Below, piece after piece: positions 34,036 through 43,249 of a stretch of DNA of 64,000 nt. The notes beneath the pieces are model-generated. The model searched no databases. It saw only the letters and a list, made by a program, of their open reading frames with translations, and was not told the origin of the DNA. This DNA comes from CAVOEB01 sp965249645 (GTDB lineage Bacteria > Pseudomonadota > Alphaproteobacteria > UBA828 > JAPUJA01). Positions within the stretch are counted from its first letter, which is position 1, and each line of letters begins with the position of its first letter. The stretch covers positions 1,240,001 to 1,304,000 of the forward strand of contig CBDFML010000012.1 of the NCBI GenBank assembly GCA_965249645.1. Direction: 5' to 3'. Made by a program: the position numbers and the translations under genes.

Positions 34036-35175
34036 TCACGCGGCGGCGCCGGCGAGCGGGCGGACGGCTATGTCGGGGCGTTCGATCCAGCCGCCACCCA
34101 GCACCCGTTCGCCGTCATAGATGACGCAGGCCTGTCCGGGGGCGACACCCTCCTGGGCCGCATCAAGTCGCACCTCGACGCGCGCCGCAGCCAACGGATA
34201 AATCGTCGCGCCTGCCGGCGGCTGGGTCGAGCGAAGCTTGACCGCGACCGCCCGGCCTGCCTCGGGGATCGGCTCGGCGTCGAGCCAGACCACATCCTTG
34301 GCGGTTAGGCGGCCGGTGCCCAGCGCCTCGCGCGGGCCGACCACGACGCGCCGGGTTTTCGGCTCCAGCCGGAGCACGAACAGGGGCTCGGACGATGCCA
34401 GGCCCAAGCCGCGGCGCTGACCGACGGTGTAGTGCACGATGCCATCGTGCCGCCCCAGCACCCTGCCCTCGCAATCGACGATTTCGCCGGGCTGGTCGGC
34501 CTCGGGGCGCAGCCGGGCGACAACCTCGGCATAGCGGCCTCCGGGGACGAAGCAGATATCCTGGCTGTCGGGCTTTTCCGCCACGGGCAGACCGAAGCGC
34601 TGCGCTTCGGCACGGACCTGGTCCTTGGTCAGTTCGCCCAGTGGAAAGCGCAGGAAGTCGAGCTGCTCGAGGGTGGTCGCGAAGAGAAAATAGCTCTGGT
34701 CGCGCGAGGCATCGAGCGCGCGGTGCAACTCCGGCCCCGCTGGCGTGTCGCGTCGGCGCACATAGTGGCCCGTGACCAACGCCTCGGCATCGAGGTCACG
34801 CGCGGTGGCAAGAAGATCCCGGAATTTGACGGTCTGGTTGCATCGCACGCACGGGATCGGCGTTTCGCCCCGGACATAGCTGTCGGCGAAGTCATCCATG
34901 ACCTGCGCGCGAAAACGGATTTCGTAATCCAGCACGTAATGGGGGATACCCAATCCGGCCGCGACCCGCCGCGCATCGTGAATATCCTGTCCCGCACAGC
35001 AGGCACGCGGGTTTTCGACCGCAACGCCGTGATTGTAGAGCTGCAACGTGATGCCCACGACATCGTAGCCCTGCTCGGCGAGCAGCGCCGCGGCGACCGA
35101 CGAATCCACCCCGCCCGACATGGCGACGACCACGCGGGTCTGGTGAGGCGGTTTACTAATTCCAAATGAATTCAT
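34036..35175 (-). CDS. mnmA: tRNA-specific 2-thiouridylase MnmA
   Basis: A 379-residue enzyme that adds sulfur to U34 of tRNA-Glu, -Gln and -Lys using persulfide from a cysteine desulfurase. The PP-loop is VVVAMSGGVDSSVAAALL; the catalytic cysteines are in TPIPCVRCNQ and SQDICFVPGG; the KDQVR and GQRRGLG segments are typical. It lies near two cysteine desulfurase genes, which could supply its sulfur. The ATG has no obvious ribosome-binding site. Confidence 0.95.
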   Translation of the reverse strand: MNSFGISKPPHQTRVVVAMSGGVDSSVAAALLAEQGYDVVGITLQLYNHGVAVENPRACCAGQDIHDARRVAAGLGIPHYVLDYEIRFRAQVMDDFADSYVRGETPIPCVRCNQTVKFRDLLATARDLDAEALVTGHYVRRRDTPAGPELHRALDASRDQSYFLFATTLEQLDFLRFPLGELTKDQVRAEAQRFGLPVAEKPDSQDICFVPGGRYAEVVARLRPEADQPGEIVDCEGRVLGRHDGIVHYTVGQRRGLGLASSEPLFVLRLEPKTRRVVVGPREALGTGRLTAKDVVWLDAEPIPEAGRAVAVKLRSTQPPAGATIYPLAAARVEVRLDAAQEGVAPGQACVIYDGERVLGGGWIERPDIAVRPLAGAAA

Positions 35176-35314
35176 GGTGGGAATATAGTGGGTTGGGACA
35201 GGTGTGAAAACACCGGCCCTCAGGGCAGGGGTTGCGCAGCGCTCCCAATTGCTGCATTGGAAGACGCGTAATCCCGCGCTTTCACAACTTTGCGCTGTAG
35301 GAGACGCAGGAGCA

Positions 35315-36379
35315 GTGGCCGATATCTCTGACAGGCTTCAGGCGATTCTCGACGACTATGTCGCGCAGGGCATAATCGGTGTGACGTTCGCGCTGCACCT
35401 GCAGGGCGAGCCCGAAATCCGCCTTTGCGCAGGCGTCACCGACATGGCGACGGGGGCCCCGATGACCCCCGGCAACCTGGTCAAGGCAGGCAGCTGCGCC
35501 AAGACGTTCACGGCCGCCGCGATACTGCAGTTGGTCGCCGAAGGCCACTTCGAGCTGGACGACTCCATCGAGCCCTGGTTCCCCGCGCTCGACCATGCCG
35601 GGCTGATCACCGTGCGCATGCTGCTCAATCACCGCAACGGCCTGCCCGAGTACGAGGACGTGATCGACGCCCGCGACGACCGCTTCTGGACGCCGGACCA
35701 GATCGTCGACTTCGCGCTCAAGACCGGGCGCCAGACTTCGCCGGGCGACTTTGCCTACAACAATCTGGGCTATATTCTGGCAGGCATAATCATCGAGAAA
35801 GAAACCGGCGAGAGTTATTCGCGGCAAATGCGCAAGCGCTTCTTCGACCCCTTGCGCCTCGAGAACAGCTGGTCGGCGAGCGGCGAGGCATTTCCTCTCG
35901 ACCGCCTGGCTCGCTGCTACATGCACAACGGCGAGCCGCCCGCGGAATCGACGAGCATGTTCCCCTTCTCGGCGGCCTGGGCGGCAGGCGACCTTGTTTC
36001 CACACCCTCGGACCTGGTGCGCTGGCTCGACGCGTTGTTCAACGGCCGGGTGCTGGAAAAATCGCTGCTCCACGAAATGACCCGCAACATCAAGCCCGCG
36101 TCGTTTCCGGGCTCGCGGATCAGCCACAACGGTGCGGGCATTCTGGTCTCGACCTTCGACGACGGCCTCGTCGTCAAAGGACATCTTGGCCAGTTGCGCG
36201 GATTTATTACCATGATGGCGCGCCACGAGCCGAACGGTATCTCGGCAGCCCTGTCACAGAATTCAAGCGCGCAGGACGTGACCGATCCGCACTGCGCGGG
36301 TATCCATGAGGTCTTCGCGGCGCTGCTGCGGGCCGCAGGCGCCCAGCCTTCGGCCCAGGAAGACCTGGACGCCTGCTGA
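35315..36379 (+). CDS. Serine hydrolase, beta-lactamase/penicillin-binding-protein fold (class C-like)
   Basis: A 354-residue protein of the beta-lactamase superfamily S12. The SxxK nucleophile motif is AGSCAKTFT, the YxN motif is AYNNLGYILAG, and KGHLGQLRG supplies the HxG element. HRNGLPEYED also fits the family. No signal peptide is evident with the GTG start at 35315, which has AGGAG upstream; the frame is open for another 37 codons. It may be a cytosolic esterase or D-aminopeptidase rather than an antibiotic-resistance enzyme. Confidence 0.8.
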   Translation: MADISDRLQAILDDYVAQGIIGVTFALHLQGEPEIRLCAGVTDMATGAPMTPGNLVKAGSCAKTFTAAAILQLVAEGHFELDDSIEPWFPALDHAGLITVRMLLNHRNGLPEYEDVIDARDDRFWTPDQIVDFALKTGRQTSPGDFAYNNLGYILAGIIIEKETGESYSRQMRKRFFDPLRLENSWSASGEAFPLDRLARCYMHNGEPPAESTSMFPFSAAWAAGDLVSTPSDLVRWLDALFNGRVLEKSLLHEMTRNIKPASFPGSRISHNGAGILVSTFDDGLVVKGHLGQLRGFITMMARHEPNGISAALSQNSSAQDVTDPHCAGIHEVFAALLRAAGAQPSAQEDLDAC

Positions 36380-36431
36380 GCCGCCACACCGGACCGCGCG
36401 CTTGAGGCGGGCGGTTGGAAAGGGGCGGATC

Positions 36432-36998
36432 ATGCGACGGTTTCTGGCTCTCGGCGCCGGCGTTCTCCTAACTCTCGGCCTCGCTGCCTGTTTCCCCGAT
36501 TCCCGCAACCCACTGAGCGGTCCGGAGGATTACTATGCCGATAGCTCCGTGGTGGGGAGCTGGTATGGCTATAACGACGACATGGGGGTCGACACCTGGC
36601 TGACCATCACCCAGCGCACTGCGGGCGTGCTCGACATAACCCTCGAGGAAGACTGGGGCGACGGCGAACCGCCCGATATATCCACCTACAGCCTGTTCTG
36701 GACCCGTGTGGCCGATTACAGCGTGGTCAATGTGGAAAGCCGCGACAGCCCGGAGGTTACCTACATGTTCGCCGACTACGTTATCGGCGACGAGAGCGAG
36801 CTTATGGTCTGGTTCATGGACAACCAGGTCGTAAACGATGAGATCGTGAACGGTCGCCTGAACGGCACCGTCGAATACGACGAGTTCGGCGAGTACGTCA
36901 CGATCACGGATACCGCACAGGCAATCCTGGCGATGATCGAGCGCCACGATCGCGAGACCATCTTCAGCGTTGAATGGGGCCCGTTTTATCGTCAATAG
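36432..36998 (+). CDS. Predicted lipoprotein of unknown function
   Basis: A 188-residue protein with a lipoprotein signal, MRRFLALGAGVLLTLGLAAC, whose Cys20 would be lipidated. The mature part is acidic and rich in Tyr, Trp and Asp (GSWYGYNDDMGVDTWLTITQ, LDITLEEDWGDGE, NGRLNGTVEYDEFGEYVTIT), with a beta-rich pattern as in small envelope lipocalin-like proteins. No homology can be named. It is probably exported to the envelope. The preceding 52 bp hold its ribosome-binding site. Confidence 0.7.
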   Translation: MRRFLALGAGVLLTLGLAACFPDSRNPLSGPEDYYADSSVVGSWYGYNDDMGVDTWLTITQRTAGVLDITLEEDWGDGEPPDISTYSLFWTRVADYSVVNVESRDSPEVTYMFADYVIGDESELMVWFMDNQVVNDEIVNGRLNGTVEYDEFGEYVTITDTAQAILAMIERHDRETIFSVEWGPFYRQ

Positions 36999-37038
36999 AC
37001 GGCTCGACACCATCGCTGCGGGCGCGGCCGCGGGCGGC

Positions 37039-37374
37039 TCAGTCGCCACCCCGCATGTCGTGGGTTTCCGCGGGCAGCGTGACGGTCAATCCGTCGAGCT
37101 CTTCGGTCATGATGATCTGGCAGCCCAAGCGGGAGGTGAGCGTCAGGCCGAAGGCAAGATCGAGCATGTCGTCCTCGTCCTCCGTCGGGTCGGCGAGGCG
37201 GTCAAAATCTTCGGCGTCGACGACGACGTGACAAGTCGAGCAGGCAAGCGAGCCCTCGCAAGCACCCTCCAGGTCGATATCGTGCTGGTGTGCGATTTCC
37301 ATGACGGAAAGGCCGACGGGCACGTCGAGTTCGCGGCGCGTGCCGTCGCGCTCGATAAAGGTGATTTTCGGCAT
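37039..37374 (-). CDS. fdx: [2Fe-2S] ferredoxin, Isc/adrenodoxin type
   Basis: A 111-residue adrenodoxin-like ferredoxin. The cluster ligands are CEGSLACSTC (Cys-x5-Cys-x2-Cys) and the fourth Cys in SRLGCQI. It carries electrons for Fe-S cluster assembly in the cytosol. It is the last gene of a minus-strand group: cysE, iscR, two cysteine desulfurases, fdx. hscA/hscB, iscU and iscA are not adjacent. Confidence 0.92.
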   Translation of the reverse strand: MPKITFIERDGTRRELDVPVGLSVMEIAHQHDIDLEGACEGSLACSTCHVVVDAEDFDRLADPTEDEDDMLDLAFGLTLTSRLGCQIIMTEELDGLTVTLPAETHDMRGGD

Positions 37375-37476
37375 GCGTCTTGTTCCCGTCGCGGCCCCCC
37401 GGTGGGCCGACCGGACGGGGTTTCGCAGTGTCGCCCATAAATGGTCGGGCAGGGCCGGCTTGTCCAGCCCTTTCCC

Positions 37477-38673
37477 TCACTCTGCAGCGCCAACCGCCGT
37501 TCTGCTCGCCGTGCGCAACCGCCGGGTCTCGGTGACGACCCGCTCGACCGTGTAGTCGATTTCAAATTTGGTGGTCCAGCGGCCAAGCCCGAAGCGGATG
37601 GAGCCAAAGGCAAGTTCGTCGGAGCTGCCGATCGCGCGAAGCACGTAGGACGGCTCGAGCGAGGCCGAGGTGCAGGCCGAGCCCGACGACAGCGCGACGT
37701 CGTCCACCGCCGCCAACAACGCCCCGGCTTCGACGCCCTCGAAGCTGACATTGAGATTGCCCGGCAGGCGTCGGTCTCCCGCGGCGCCGTTCAGATGAAC
37801 GCCGTCCAGGCCTGTGCACAGACCCTCGTAGAGCCGGTCGCGCAGCGTGCCCAGCCGAGACGCCTCTTCTCCGAGCCCCGCGACACCCACCGCACAGGCC
37901 TCGCCCACCCCGACGATCAACGGCGTCGCGAGCGTGCCCGAGCGGATGCCTCGCTCCTGACCGCCGCCATCCATCAGCGGATCGATTCGCACCCGGGGCC
38001 GGCGACGCACATAGAGCACGCCAATTCCCTTGGGCCCGTAAATCTTGTGGCCGGAGATGCTAAGCAGGTCGATGTTCATGGCCTCAACATCGAGCGAAAC
38101 CTTGGCCACCGCCTGGGCGACATCGGTGTGCAGGAAGGTCCCGTTTTCCCGGCACAGGCGACCCAACTCGGCCATCGGCTGGAGCACGCCGATTTCGTTG
38201 TTAGCGGCCATCACCGAGGCCAGCACCGTGCGCGGCGTCAGCGCCGCGGCAAAGACGTCGAGATCGACCACGCCCTCGGAATCGACTGGCAACACGGTGA
38301 CCTCGATACCCTCGCGCTCGAGACGCCGGCAACTTTCCAGCACGCACTTATGCTCGGTCGCGAGCGTAATTACGTGGTCGCGCGTCTCGCGGTAGAACCG
38401 GGCGACGCCCTTGATCGCGATGTTGTTCGATTCTGTGGCGCCGGACGTGAAGATGATCTCCTTGGGATCCGCCCCCAAGGCAGCCGCGACCTGCGCGCGC
38501 GCCGTGTCAACGGCGTCTGCCGCTTCCCAGCCGAACGAGTGGCTCTCGGAGGCGGGATTGCCGAATTTTTCCGAGAACCAAGGTAGCATGGCTTCGAGCA
38601 CACGAGGGTCGACCGGGGTCGTCGCGTGGTTGTCGAGATAGATCGGCAGTTTCAGATCGCTTGTGTCGCTCAT
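37477..38673 (-). CDS. iscS: Cysteine desulfurase, IscS-like
   Basis: A 398-residue class I cysteine desulfurase beginning LPIYLDNHATTPVDPRVLEAM after a few codons. PLP Lys is in SISGHKIYGPKG, the AANNEIGVLQP motif is present, and the catalytic Cys lies in the long loop LSSGSACTSASLEPSYVL. It supplies persulfide for Fe-S clusters and for tRNA thiolation by MnmA. Start MSDTSD is chosen at the family N-terminus; the frame is open upstream. It follows another cysteine desulfurase by 34 bp. Confidence 0.92.
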   Translation of the reverse strand: MSDTSDLKLPIYLDNHATTPVDPRVLEAMLPWFSEKFGNPASESHSFGWEAADAVDTARAQVAAALGADPKEIIFTSGATESNNIAIKGVARFYRETRDHVITLATEHKCVLESCRRLEREGIEVTVLPVDSEGVVDLDVFAAALTPRTVLASVMAANNEIGVLQPMAELGRLCRENGTFLHTDVAQAVAKVSLDVEAMNIDLLSISGHKIYGPKGIGVLYVRRRPRVRIDPLMDGGGQERGIRSGTLATPLIVGVGEACAVGVAGLGEEASRLGTLRDRLYEGLCTGLDGVHLNGAAGDRRLPGNLNVSFEGVEAGALLAAVDDVALSSGSACTSASLEPSYVLRAIGSSDELAFGSIRFGLGRWTTKFEIDYTVERVVTETRRLRTASRTAVGAAE

Positions 38674-38707
38674 TTCTCTAACACACCTATAGGATCGTGC
38701 CGAAAGG

Positions 38708-39838
38708 TCAAGCTGCCGGGCGCCGGCTCTGGGCACGCGCATAAAGGGCGCGCCAGACGTCGACAAACCGGTCGATGTTGGCTTGTGTGCTGGCCCAGCC
38801 CAAGCTCACCCGGATCGCTTCGCCCGCCTGCTCCGGAGCGATGCCCATGGCGGCCAGCACATGGGAGGGGCCGACCTTGCCCGACGAGCAGGCCGAACCG
38901 GCGCTGAGCGCGATGCCCTCCAGATCGAACGCCATAACCTGGGTCTCGTTGCCAAGCCCCGGCATGGCCAGGCAACTGGTGTTGGCAAGCCGCGGCGCGC
39001 CGGCGCCGAAGACGGCGAGTCCGGGGCAGGCGGCACGCAGCCGGTGCTCGAGGGAATCGCGCAGCGCCGCGATCTCACCGATTCGGCCGAGCTCCGCCTG
39101 CGCCAGCTCCGCAGCGATGCCGAAGCCGACGATGCCTGCCACGTTTTCGGTGCCCGCCCTTCGGCCATATTCCTGGCCACCACCCACGATCAGGGGTTCG
39201 GGCTCGCCCCCCTTGCCCAGCACCAGGGCGCCGACACCGGCCGGACCGCCGATCTTGTGCGCCGAGATCGCGAGGCTGTCGACCCCCAGCGCCATCATGT
39301 CGAGCGCCACGCGGCCTGCCGCTTGCACGGCGTCGCAATGCACCCTGAACCCGGCCTCACGGGCGCGCGCGGCGAGCTCCGCCACGGGCTGAACCACGCC
39401 GGTCTCGTTGTTGGCCGCCATCACGCAGAACAACCCCGGGCCGCCGCCAGCGTCCAGGAGAGTGTTAAACGCGGCCGTATCGATCCGCCCCTCGACATCG
39501 ACCGGGACCACCTCGCAACCGCCGACACACGCCGCGGCCGCCTCGCCGACGGAGACATGCTCGACCGCCGAGACCAGCCTACGCCCGTTGCCCAGACCGT
39601 GCAGGGCGAGGCTGTTGGCCTCGGTTCCACCGGACGTAAAGATGACGCGCTCCGGCGCTGCACCGACCAGCGCCGCGACGCGCGCACGCGCCTCGTCAAG
39701 CGCCTGACGCGCGGCTCGACCGAAGCCGTGGACGGACGACGGGTTGCCTGGCTTGGCCAGGACATCGACCATGCCCTGGACGACCTCGGGGCGAACCGGC
39801 GCGGTCGCGTTGTAATCGAGATAGACGGCGCCGCTCAT
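38708..39838 (-). CDS. Cysteine desulfurase family protein (NifS-like paralogue)
   Basis: A 376-residue PLP enzyme, MSGAVYLDYNATAPVRPEVV at its start. The PLP Lys is in AISAHKIGGPAG, AANNETGVVQP is conserved, and the Cys loop reads LSAGSACSSGKVGPSHVL. It is clearly different from the IscS-like copy downstream (about half identical by eye), so it is an old paralogue rather than a recent duplicate. The exact division of labour is unknown. It follows iscR by 36 bp. Confidence 0.88.
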   Translation of the reverse strand: MSGAVYLDYNATAPVRPEVVQGMVDVLAKPGNPSSVHGFGRAARQALDEARARVAALVGAAPERVIFTSGGTEANSLALHGLGNGRRLVSAVEHVSVGEAAAACVGGCEVVPVDVEGRIDTAAFNTLLDAGGGPGLFCVMAANNETGVVQPVAELAARAREAGFRVHCDAVQAAGRVALDMMALGVDSLAISAHKIGGPAGVGALVLGKGGEPEPLIVGGGQEYGRRAGTENVAGIVGFGIAAELAQAELGRIGEIAALRDSLEHRLRAACPGLAVFGAGAPRLANTSCLAMPGLGNETQVMAFDLEGIALSAGSACSSGKVGPSHVLAAMGIAPEQAGEAIRVSLGWASTQANIDRFVDVWRALYARAQSRRPAA

Positions 39839-39874
39839 GGCATTCCCTTAATCCGACCGATGGAACGGAGGCGT

Positions 39875-40351
39875 TCAGCCGTTAGCGGCGATCGCCGGGC
39901 CGGCCTCAGGCCATGTCTCGCCGCGCCCGCGAACCCGCCGCTCGCAGACGTCTTCGAGAGTCACCGAACTGAGGTAAAGGTGAATTTGATGGCCCAGCTC
40001 GTCCCACAGGTCGTGGGTCACGCAACGGCTGCCGTCGCTCAAGCAGCCCTTGCCGGTATCTTCGCGGCAGCGGGTCGCCCGGATCGATTCGTCGACCGCG
40101 GCCATAATATCGGCGATGCGCAGTTCACCGGCCGGACGCGCAAGGCGGTAGCCACCGCCCGGCCCGCGAGTGCTCAAGACCACCCCGGCCTTACGCAGCT
40201 TGCTGAACAGCTGCTCGAGGTAGGAGAGCGAAATTTCCTGACGTTCGGCAATGTCGGCAAGCACGATCGGCCCGCCCCCGTGTTTTCCCGATGCGTTGGC
40301 GAGGTCGACCATCGCCATGACTGCGTAGCGGCCCTTCGTGCTCAACTTCAT
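39875..40351 (-). CDS. iscR: Rrf2 family regulator, IscR-like
   Basis: A 158-residue winged-helix regulator, MKLSTKGRYAVMAMVDLA at the start. The three cluster-binding Cys are in CREDTGKGCLSDGSRC, as in IscR. RGPGGGYRLARPAGEL is the wing segment. It would sense Fe-S status with a [2Fe-2S] cluster and control the downstream desulfurase genes. GGAGG precedes the ATG. Its own operator was not found in the short 40-bp gap upstream. Confidence 0.9.
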   Translation of the reverse strand: MKLSTKGRYAVMAMVDLANASGKHGGGPIVLADIAERQEISLSYLEQLFSKLRKAGVVLSTRGPGGGYRLARPAGELRIADIMAAVDESIRATRCREDTGKGCLSDGSRCVTHDLWDELGHQIHLYLSSVTLEDVCERRVRGRGETWPEAGPAIAANG

Positions 40352-40391
40352 CGTCGTTTCCTCCCCTATGCGATCCGGTTCCTGACCAGAC

Positions 40392-41117
40392 TCAGAAGCG
40401 CTCGGCGTCGCCCGCCACCGCTTCGTCGGCCTCTTCCGCATGGACGGCGACGGGTTCGCGCTTCTCAAGCTCGTCGATGCGCACCCGCAGGCGTTCAAGC
40501 TCCCGCAGCAGGCCGTCGACGGAGCGGCTCACCGCGTCGCTAATTTCAGCCGACGGCGTGCCGTAGGCGGGGAAGGCCGGCCCCTCTTCGGCCGTCACAC
40601 CCTTGGCAAGCGACGCGGCACGCGCCGGGATACCAACCATGGTTAGGCCCGGCGCCACATCGCGCAGCACCACGGCGTTCGACCCGACCCGCGCCCCGGC
40701 CCCGACCGTGATCGGGCCCAAGACCTGCGCGCCGGCCCCGATCACCACACCGTCCTCGAGAGTCGGATGGCGCTTGCCCGGCTTCCAAGATGTGCCGCCC
40801 AAGGTAACGTCGTGATAGAGCGTGACGTCGTCGCCAATGATCGCGGTCTCGCCGATCACGACGCCCATTCCGTGATCGATGAAAAAGCGTTTTCCGATGA
40901 TTGCGCCCGGATGGATTTCGATTCCGGTCAGCACCCGCCCTATCTGGGAGACGAAGCGTCCGAGCAGATGAAAATTCATCCGCCACAGGCATCTCGCAAT
41001 ACGATACCAGACCATGGCGTGGTAGCCCGGATAGCACAGGATGATCTCCAGCCGGGAGCGCGCGGCGGGATCGCGTTCGAAATAGGAATCGATGTTTTGG
41101 AATAGGCGCTTGAACAT
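40392..41117 (-). CDS. cysE: Serine O-acetyltransferase CysE
   Basis: A 241-residue left-handed beta-helix acetyltransferase for cysteine synthesis, of the short EpsC type. It has an N-terminal helical region (YFERDPAARSRLEIILCYPG) then hexapeptide repeats: IEIHPGAIIGKRFFIDHGMG, GDDVTLYHDVTLGGTSW, GAGAQVLGPITVGAGARVG. The catalytic His is in FIDHGMG. The C-terminal 60 residues are acidic and variable. Grouped with iscR and desulfurase genes, it links cysteine supply to sulfur mobilisation. Confidence 0.93.
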   Translation of the reverse strand: MFKRLFQNIDSYFERDPAARSRLEIILCYPGYHAMVWYRIARCLWRMNFHLLGRFVSQIGRVLTGIEIHPGAIIGKRFFIDHGMGVVIGETAIIGDDVTLYHDVTLGGTSWKPGKRHPTLEDGVVIGAGAQVLGPITVGAGARVGSNAVVLRDVAPGLTMVGIPARAASLAKGVTAEEGPAFPAYGTPSAEISDAVSRSVDGLLRELERLRVRIDELEKREPVAVHAEEADEAVAGDAERF

Positions 41118-41378
41118 GGCGACCCCAATTGTGTAATACTGCCCGCCGCGACTTGCCCCACCCTGCGCCAGTCAGAGATTCATCTGCTGGCGTAACCCGA
41201 GACAACGGGGCGTGTTATGATCCTTGTCTGCAATATGGTTTGTCCGACTCGTGCAGTCAAGAATACGCGGGTGATGCAAGAGATCGTTTGTTTTTAATAA
41301 CCCTAATTTGCATTTGGGATTTGACCGGCGAACCGCCACGAACCCGTCGACCCGGACGCTATGGAACAGCGGTAAAAT

Positions 41379-42035
41379 ATGCCTGAAGTGATGCTTATCG
41401 GTCCCGAGGGCCGACTTGAGGGGCGTTATTATCATAGCCCGGAACCGAAGGCACCCATCGCACTGGTGCTGCATCCGCACCCCCAGCACGGCGGAACCAT
41501 GAACAACAAGGTGGTTTACTCCATCTTTCACACTTTCCGCGCCAAGAAGTTCTCGGTTCTACGGTTCAATTTCCGGGGGGTCGGCCGGTCCCAGGGTAGC
41601 TTCGATCAAGGCCTGGGCGAGTTGTCGGACGCCGCCGCTGCGCTCGACTGGCTCCAGGGCTATAACCCGAACGCTGCCGACTGCTGGGTAACCGGCTTTT
41701 CCTTTGGCAGCTGGATCGCCATGCAGCTGCTGATGCGCCGGCCCGAAATCGGCGGCTTCATCGCGGTTGCACCGCCAGCCAACCACTACGATTTCAATTT
41801 TCTGGCGCCCTGCCCCTCGTCCGGGCTGATCCTGCATGGCAGCAAAGACGAGATCGTGCCCGAGACGGATGCGGCAAAGTTTGCCCAGAAGCTCGCCAGC
41901 CAGCGCAACATCACCGTCGATTACAAGACGATGGCCGGAGCCAACCACTTTTTCGAGGAACAGATCGACGACCTGACCTCGAACATCGACGACTATCTCA
42001 CCGAGCGCATGAGCGCGGCAGACGCCGCGGAATAG
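41379..42035 (+). CDS. Alpha/beta hydrolase
   Basis: A 218-residue hydrolase. The HPHPQHGGTMNNKVVYSI segment begins the fold, the nucleophile elbow is GFSFGSW, Asp in SKDEIVPE and His in AGANHFFEE complete the triad. It is typical of the alpha/beta hydrolases found beside desulfurase/isc genes in Alphaproteobacteria. Here it is transcribed divergently from cysE, with a 261-bp gap containing no gene I can see. The substrate is unknown. Confidence 0.85.
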   Translation: MPEVMLIGPEGRLEGRYYHSPEPKAPIALVLHPHPQHGGTMNNKVVYSIFHTFRAKKFSVLRFNFRGVGRSQGSFDQGLGELSDAAAALDWLQGYNPNAADCWVTGFSFGSWIAMQLLMRRPEIGGFIAVAPPANHYDFNFLAPCPSSGLILHGSKDEIVPETDAAKFAQKLASQRNITVDYKTMAGANHFFEEQIDDLTSNIDDYLTERMSAADAAE

Positions 42036-42065
42036 ACCGCCGGCCGGTTACCCGGCCCGATCGAC

Positions 42066-43142
42066 CTAAGCGGGATGGTGCCGTCCGCCAGTGACCGCTT
42101 GGCGAGCCCCCGTGGTTTGCGGCAGGCTAAGCGGTAGGCCGCGCAGGCTGCGGGCTGCCAGATAGGCGAACGCCTGGGCTTCCAGCGCATCTCCCTGCCA
42201 ACCCACCGCTTCGACCAGTGCGACGTCGACACCGTCGAGTGCCTCGGCCAGCGCCGCCATCAACGCGCTGTTGTGCCGTCCGCCGCCGCATACCAGCCAG
42301 CGCAACGGCGCCGCAGGAAAATGAACGCGGGCTTTGGCCACCGCCCGCGCAGTCAGCGCCACCAGCGTCGCCGCTCCGTCGGCAGGCGCGAGGCCGGCCA
42401 GGCCTGTCGCCTCGAAGCTGTGCCGATCGAGGGATTTGGGCGGCGGCCGTTCGAACCAGGGATTATCGAGTAGGGGCGCGAGCCGCGCCTCGTCGACCTG
42501 CCCTTGCCGGGCAAGCCCGCCGTCTTCGTCGTACGACGCCCCGGTCGTCGCACGCATCCAGTCGTCGAGCAAGGCGCCACCGGGCCCCGTGTCGAAGGCA
42601 ACGAGATCGCCGCCCTCGCCGATCCAGGTCACATTCGCCACGCCGCCTACATTGAGCACACAGAGTGGACGCGGCAGAGCCTGAGCGAGCACCTGATGAT
42701 AGAGCGGCGCCAACGGCGCCCCCTCGCCGCCCGCCGCCATGTCCGCGGACCGGAAATCGTCGATCACGTCGATGCCGCAGAGGGCCGCGAGTCGCGCGCC
42801 GTCGCCGATCTGACAGGTCTCGCCGCACTCGGGCCGGTGCCACAGGGTGTGACCGTGAAACCCCACTACGTCGATGGCAGCCGCCGATAAACCCGCCGCA
42901 TCGAGCAGCGCGCCAAGCACCGCGCCATGGGCGTCGGTCATGGCACGCTCGGCTTGCGCAACCTCCACGCCGTCGAGGGCCCGGCGAAGGAGTGCGCACG
43001 TCGGCTCGTCGTAGGGGCGCGAGAGCCATGCTCCGGGGCGGGCTATATTGACCCCGTCGGTCATCAGCAGCGCCGCGTCGACCCCATCGAGCGACGTGCC
43101 GCTCATCAACCCGATCGCCTGGATTCCGCCCCGCTCCGCCAT
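42066..43142 (-). CDS. anmK: Anhydro-N-acetylmuramic acid kinase AnmK
   Basis: A 358-residue sugar kinase that recycles 1,6-anhydro-MurNAc from peptidoglycan. It begins with IGLMSGTSLDGVDAALL, continues with VVGFHGHTLWHRP and INVGGVAN-like VLNVGGVANVTWIG, then AFDTGPGGALLDDWM and a final VCGGGRHNSALM. Both ATP- and sugar-site blocks are present. It is divergent from tyrS and convergent with the hydrolase gene. Confidence 0.93.
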   Translation of the reverse strand: MAERGGIQAIGLMSGTSLDGVDAALLMTDGVNIARPGAWLSRPYDEPTCALLRRALDGVEVAQAERAMTDAHGAVLGALLDAAGLSAAAIDVVGFHGHTLWHRPECGETCQIGDGARLAALCGIDVIDDFRSADMAAGGEGAPLAPLYHQVLAQALPRPLCVLNVGGVANVTWIGEGGDLVAFDTGPGGALLDDWMRATTGASYDEDGGLARQGQVDEARLAPLLDNPWFERPPPKSLDRHSFEATGLAGLAPADGAATLVALTARAVAKARVHFPAAPLRWLVCGGGRHNSALMAALAEALDGVDVALVEAVGWQGDALEAQAFAYLAARSLRGLPLSLPQTTGARQAVTGGRHHPA

Positions 43143-43249
43143 GCCTGCTGTTTCTCCGCAATCGCCCGGGGGCCATTATTGTGTGCCTGATCTAATTATG
43201 CTACTTGGGCCGGGCGTCTTCCGCACCTCCGTGACAGCCGATATTCACC

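Noticed and set aside
38783..40543. A 586-codon open frame opposite the desulfurase and iscR genes
   Set aside because: It spans several genuine genes on the other strand and has low-complexity Arg/Ala/Gly composition; it is a shadow of codon use.
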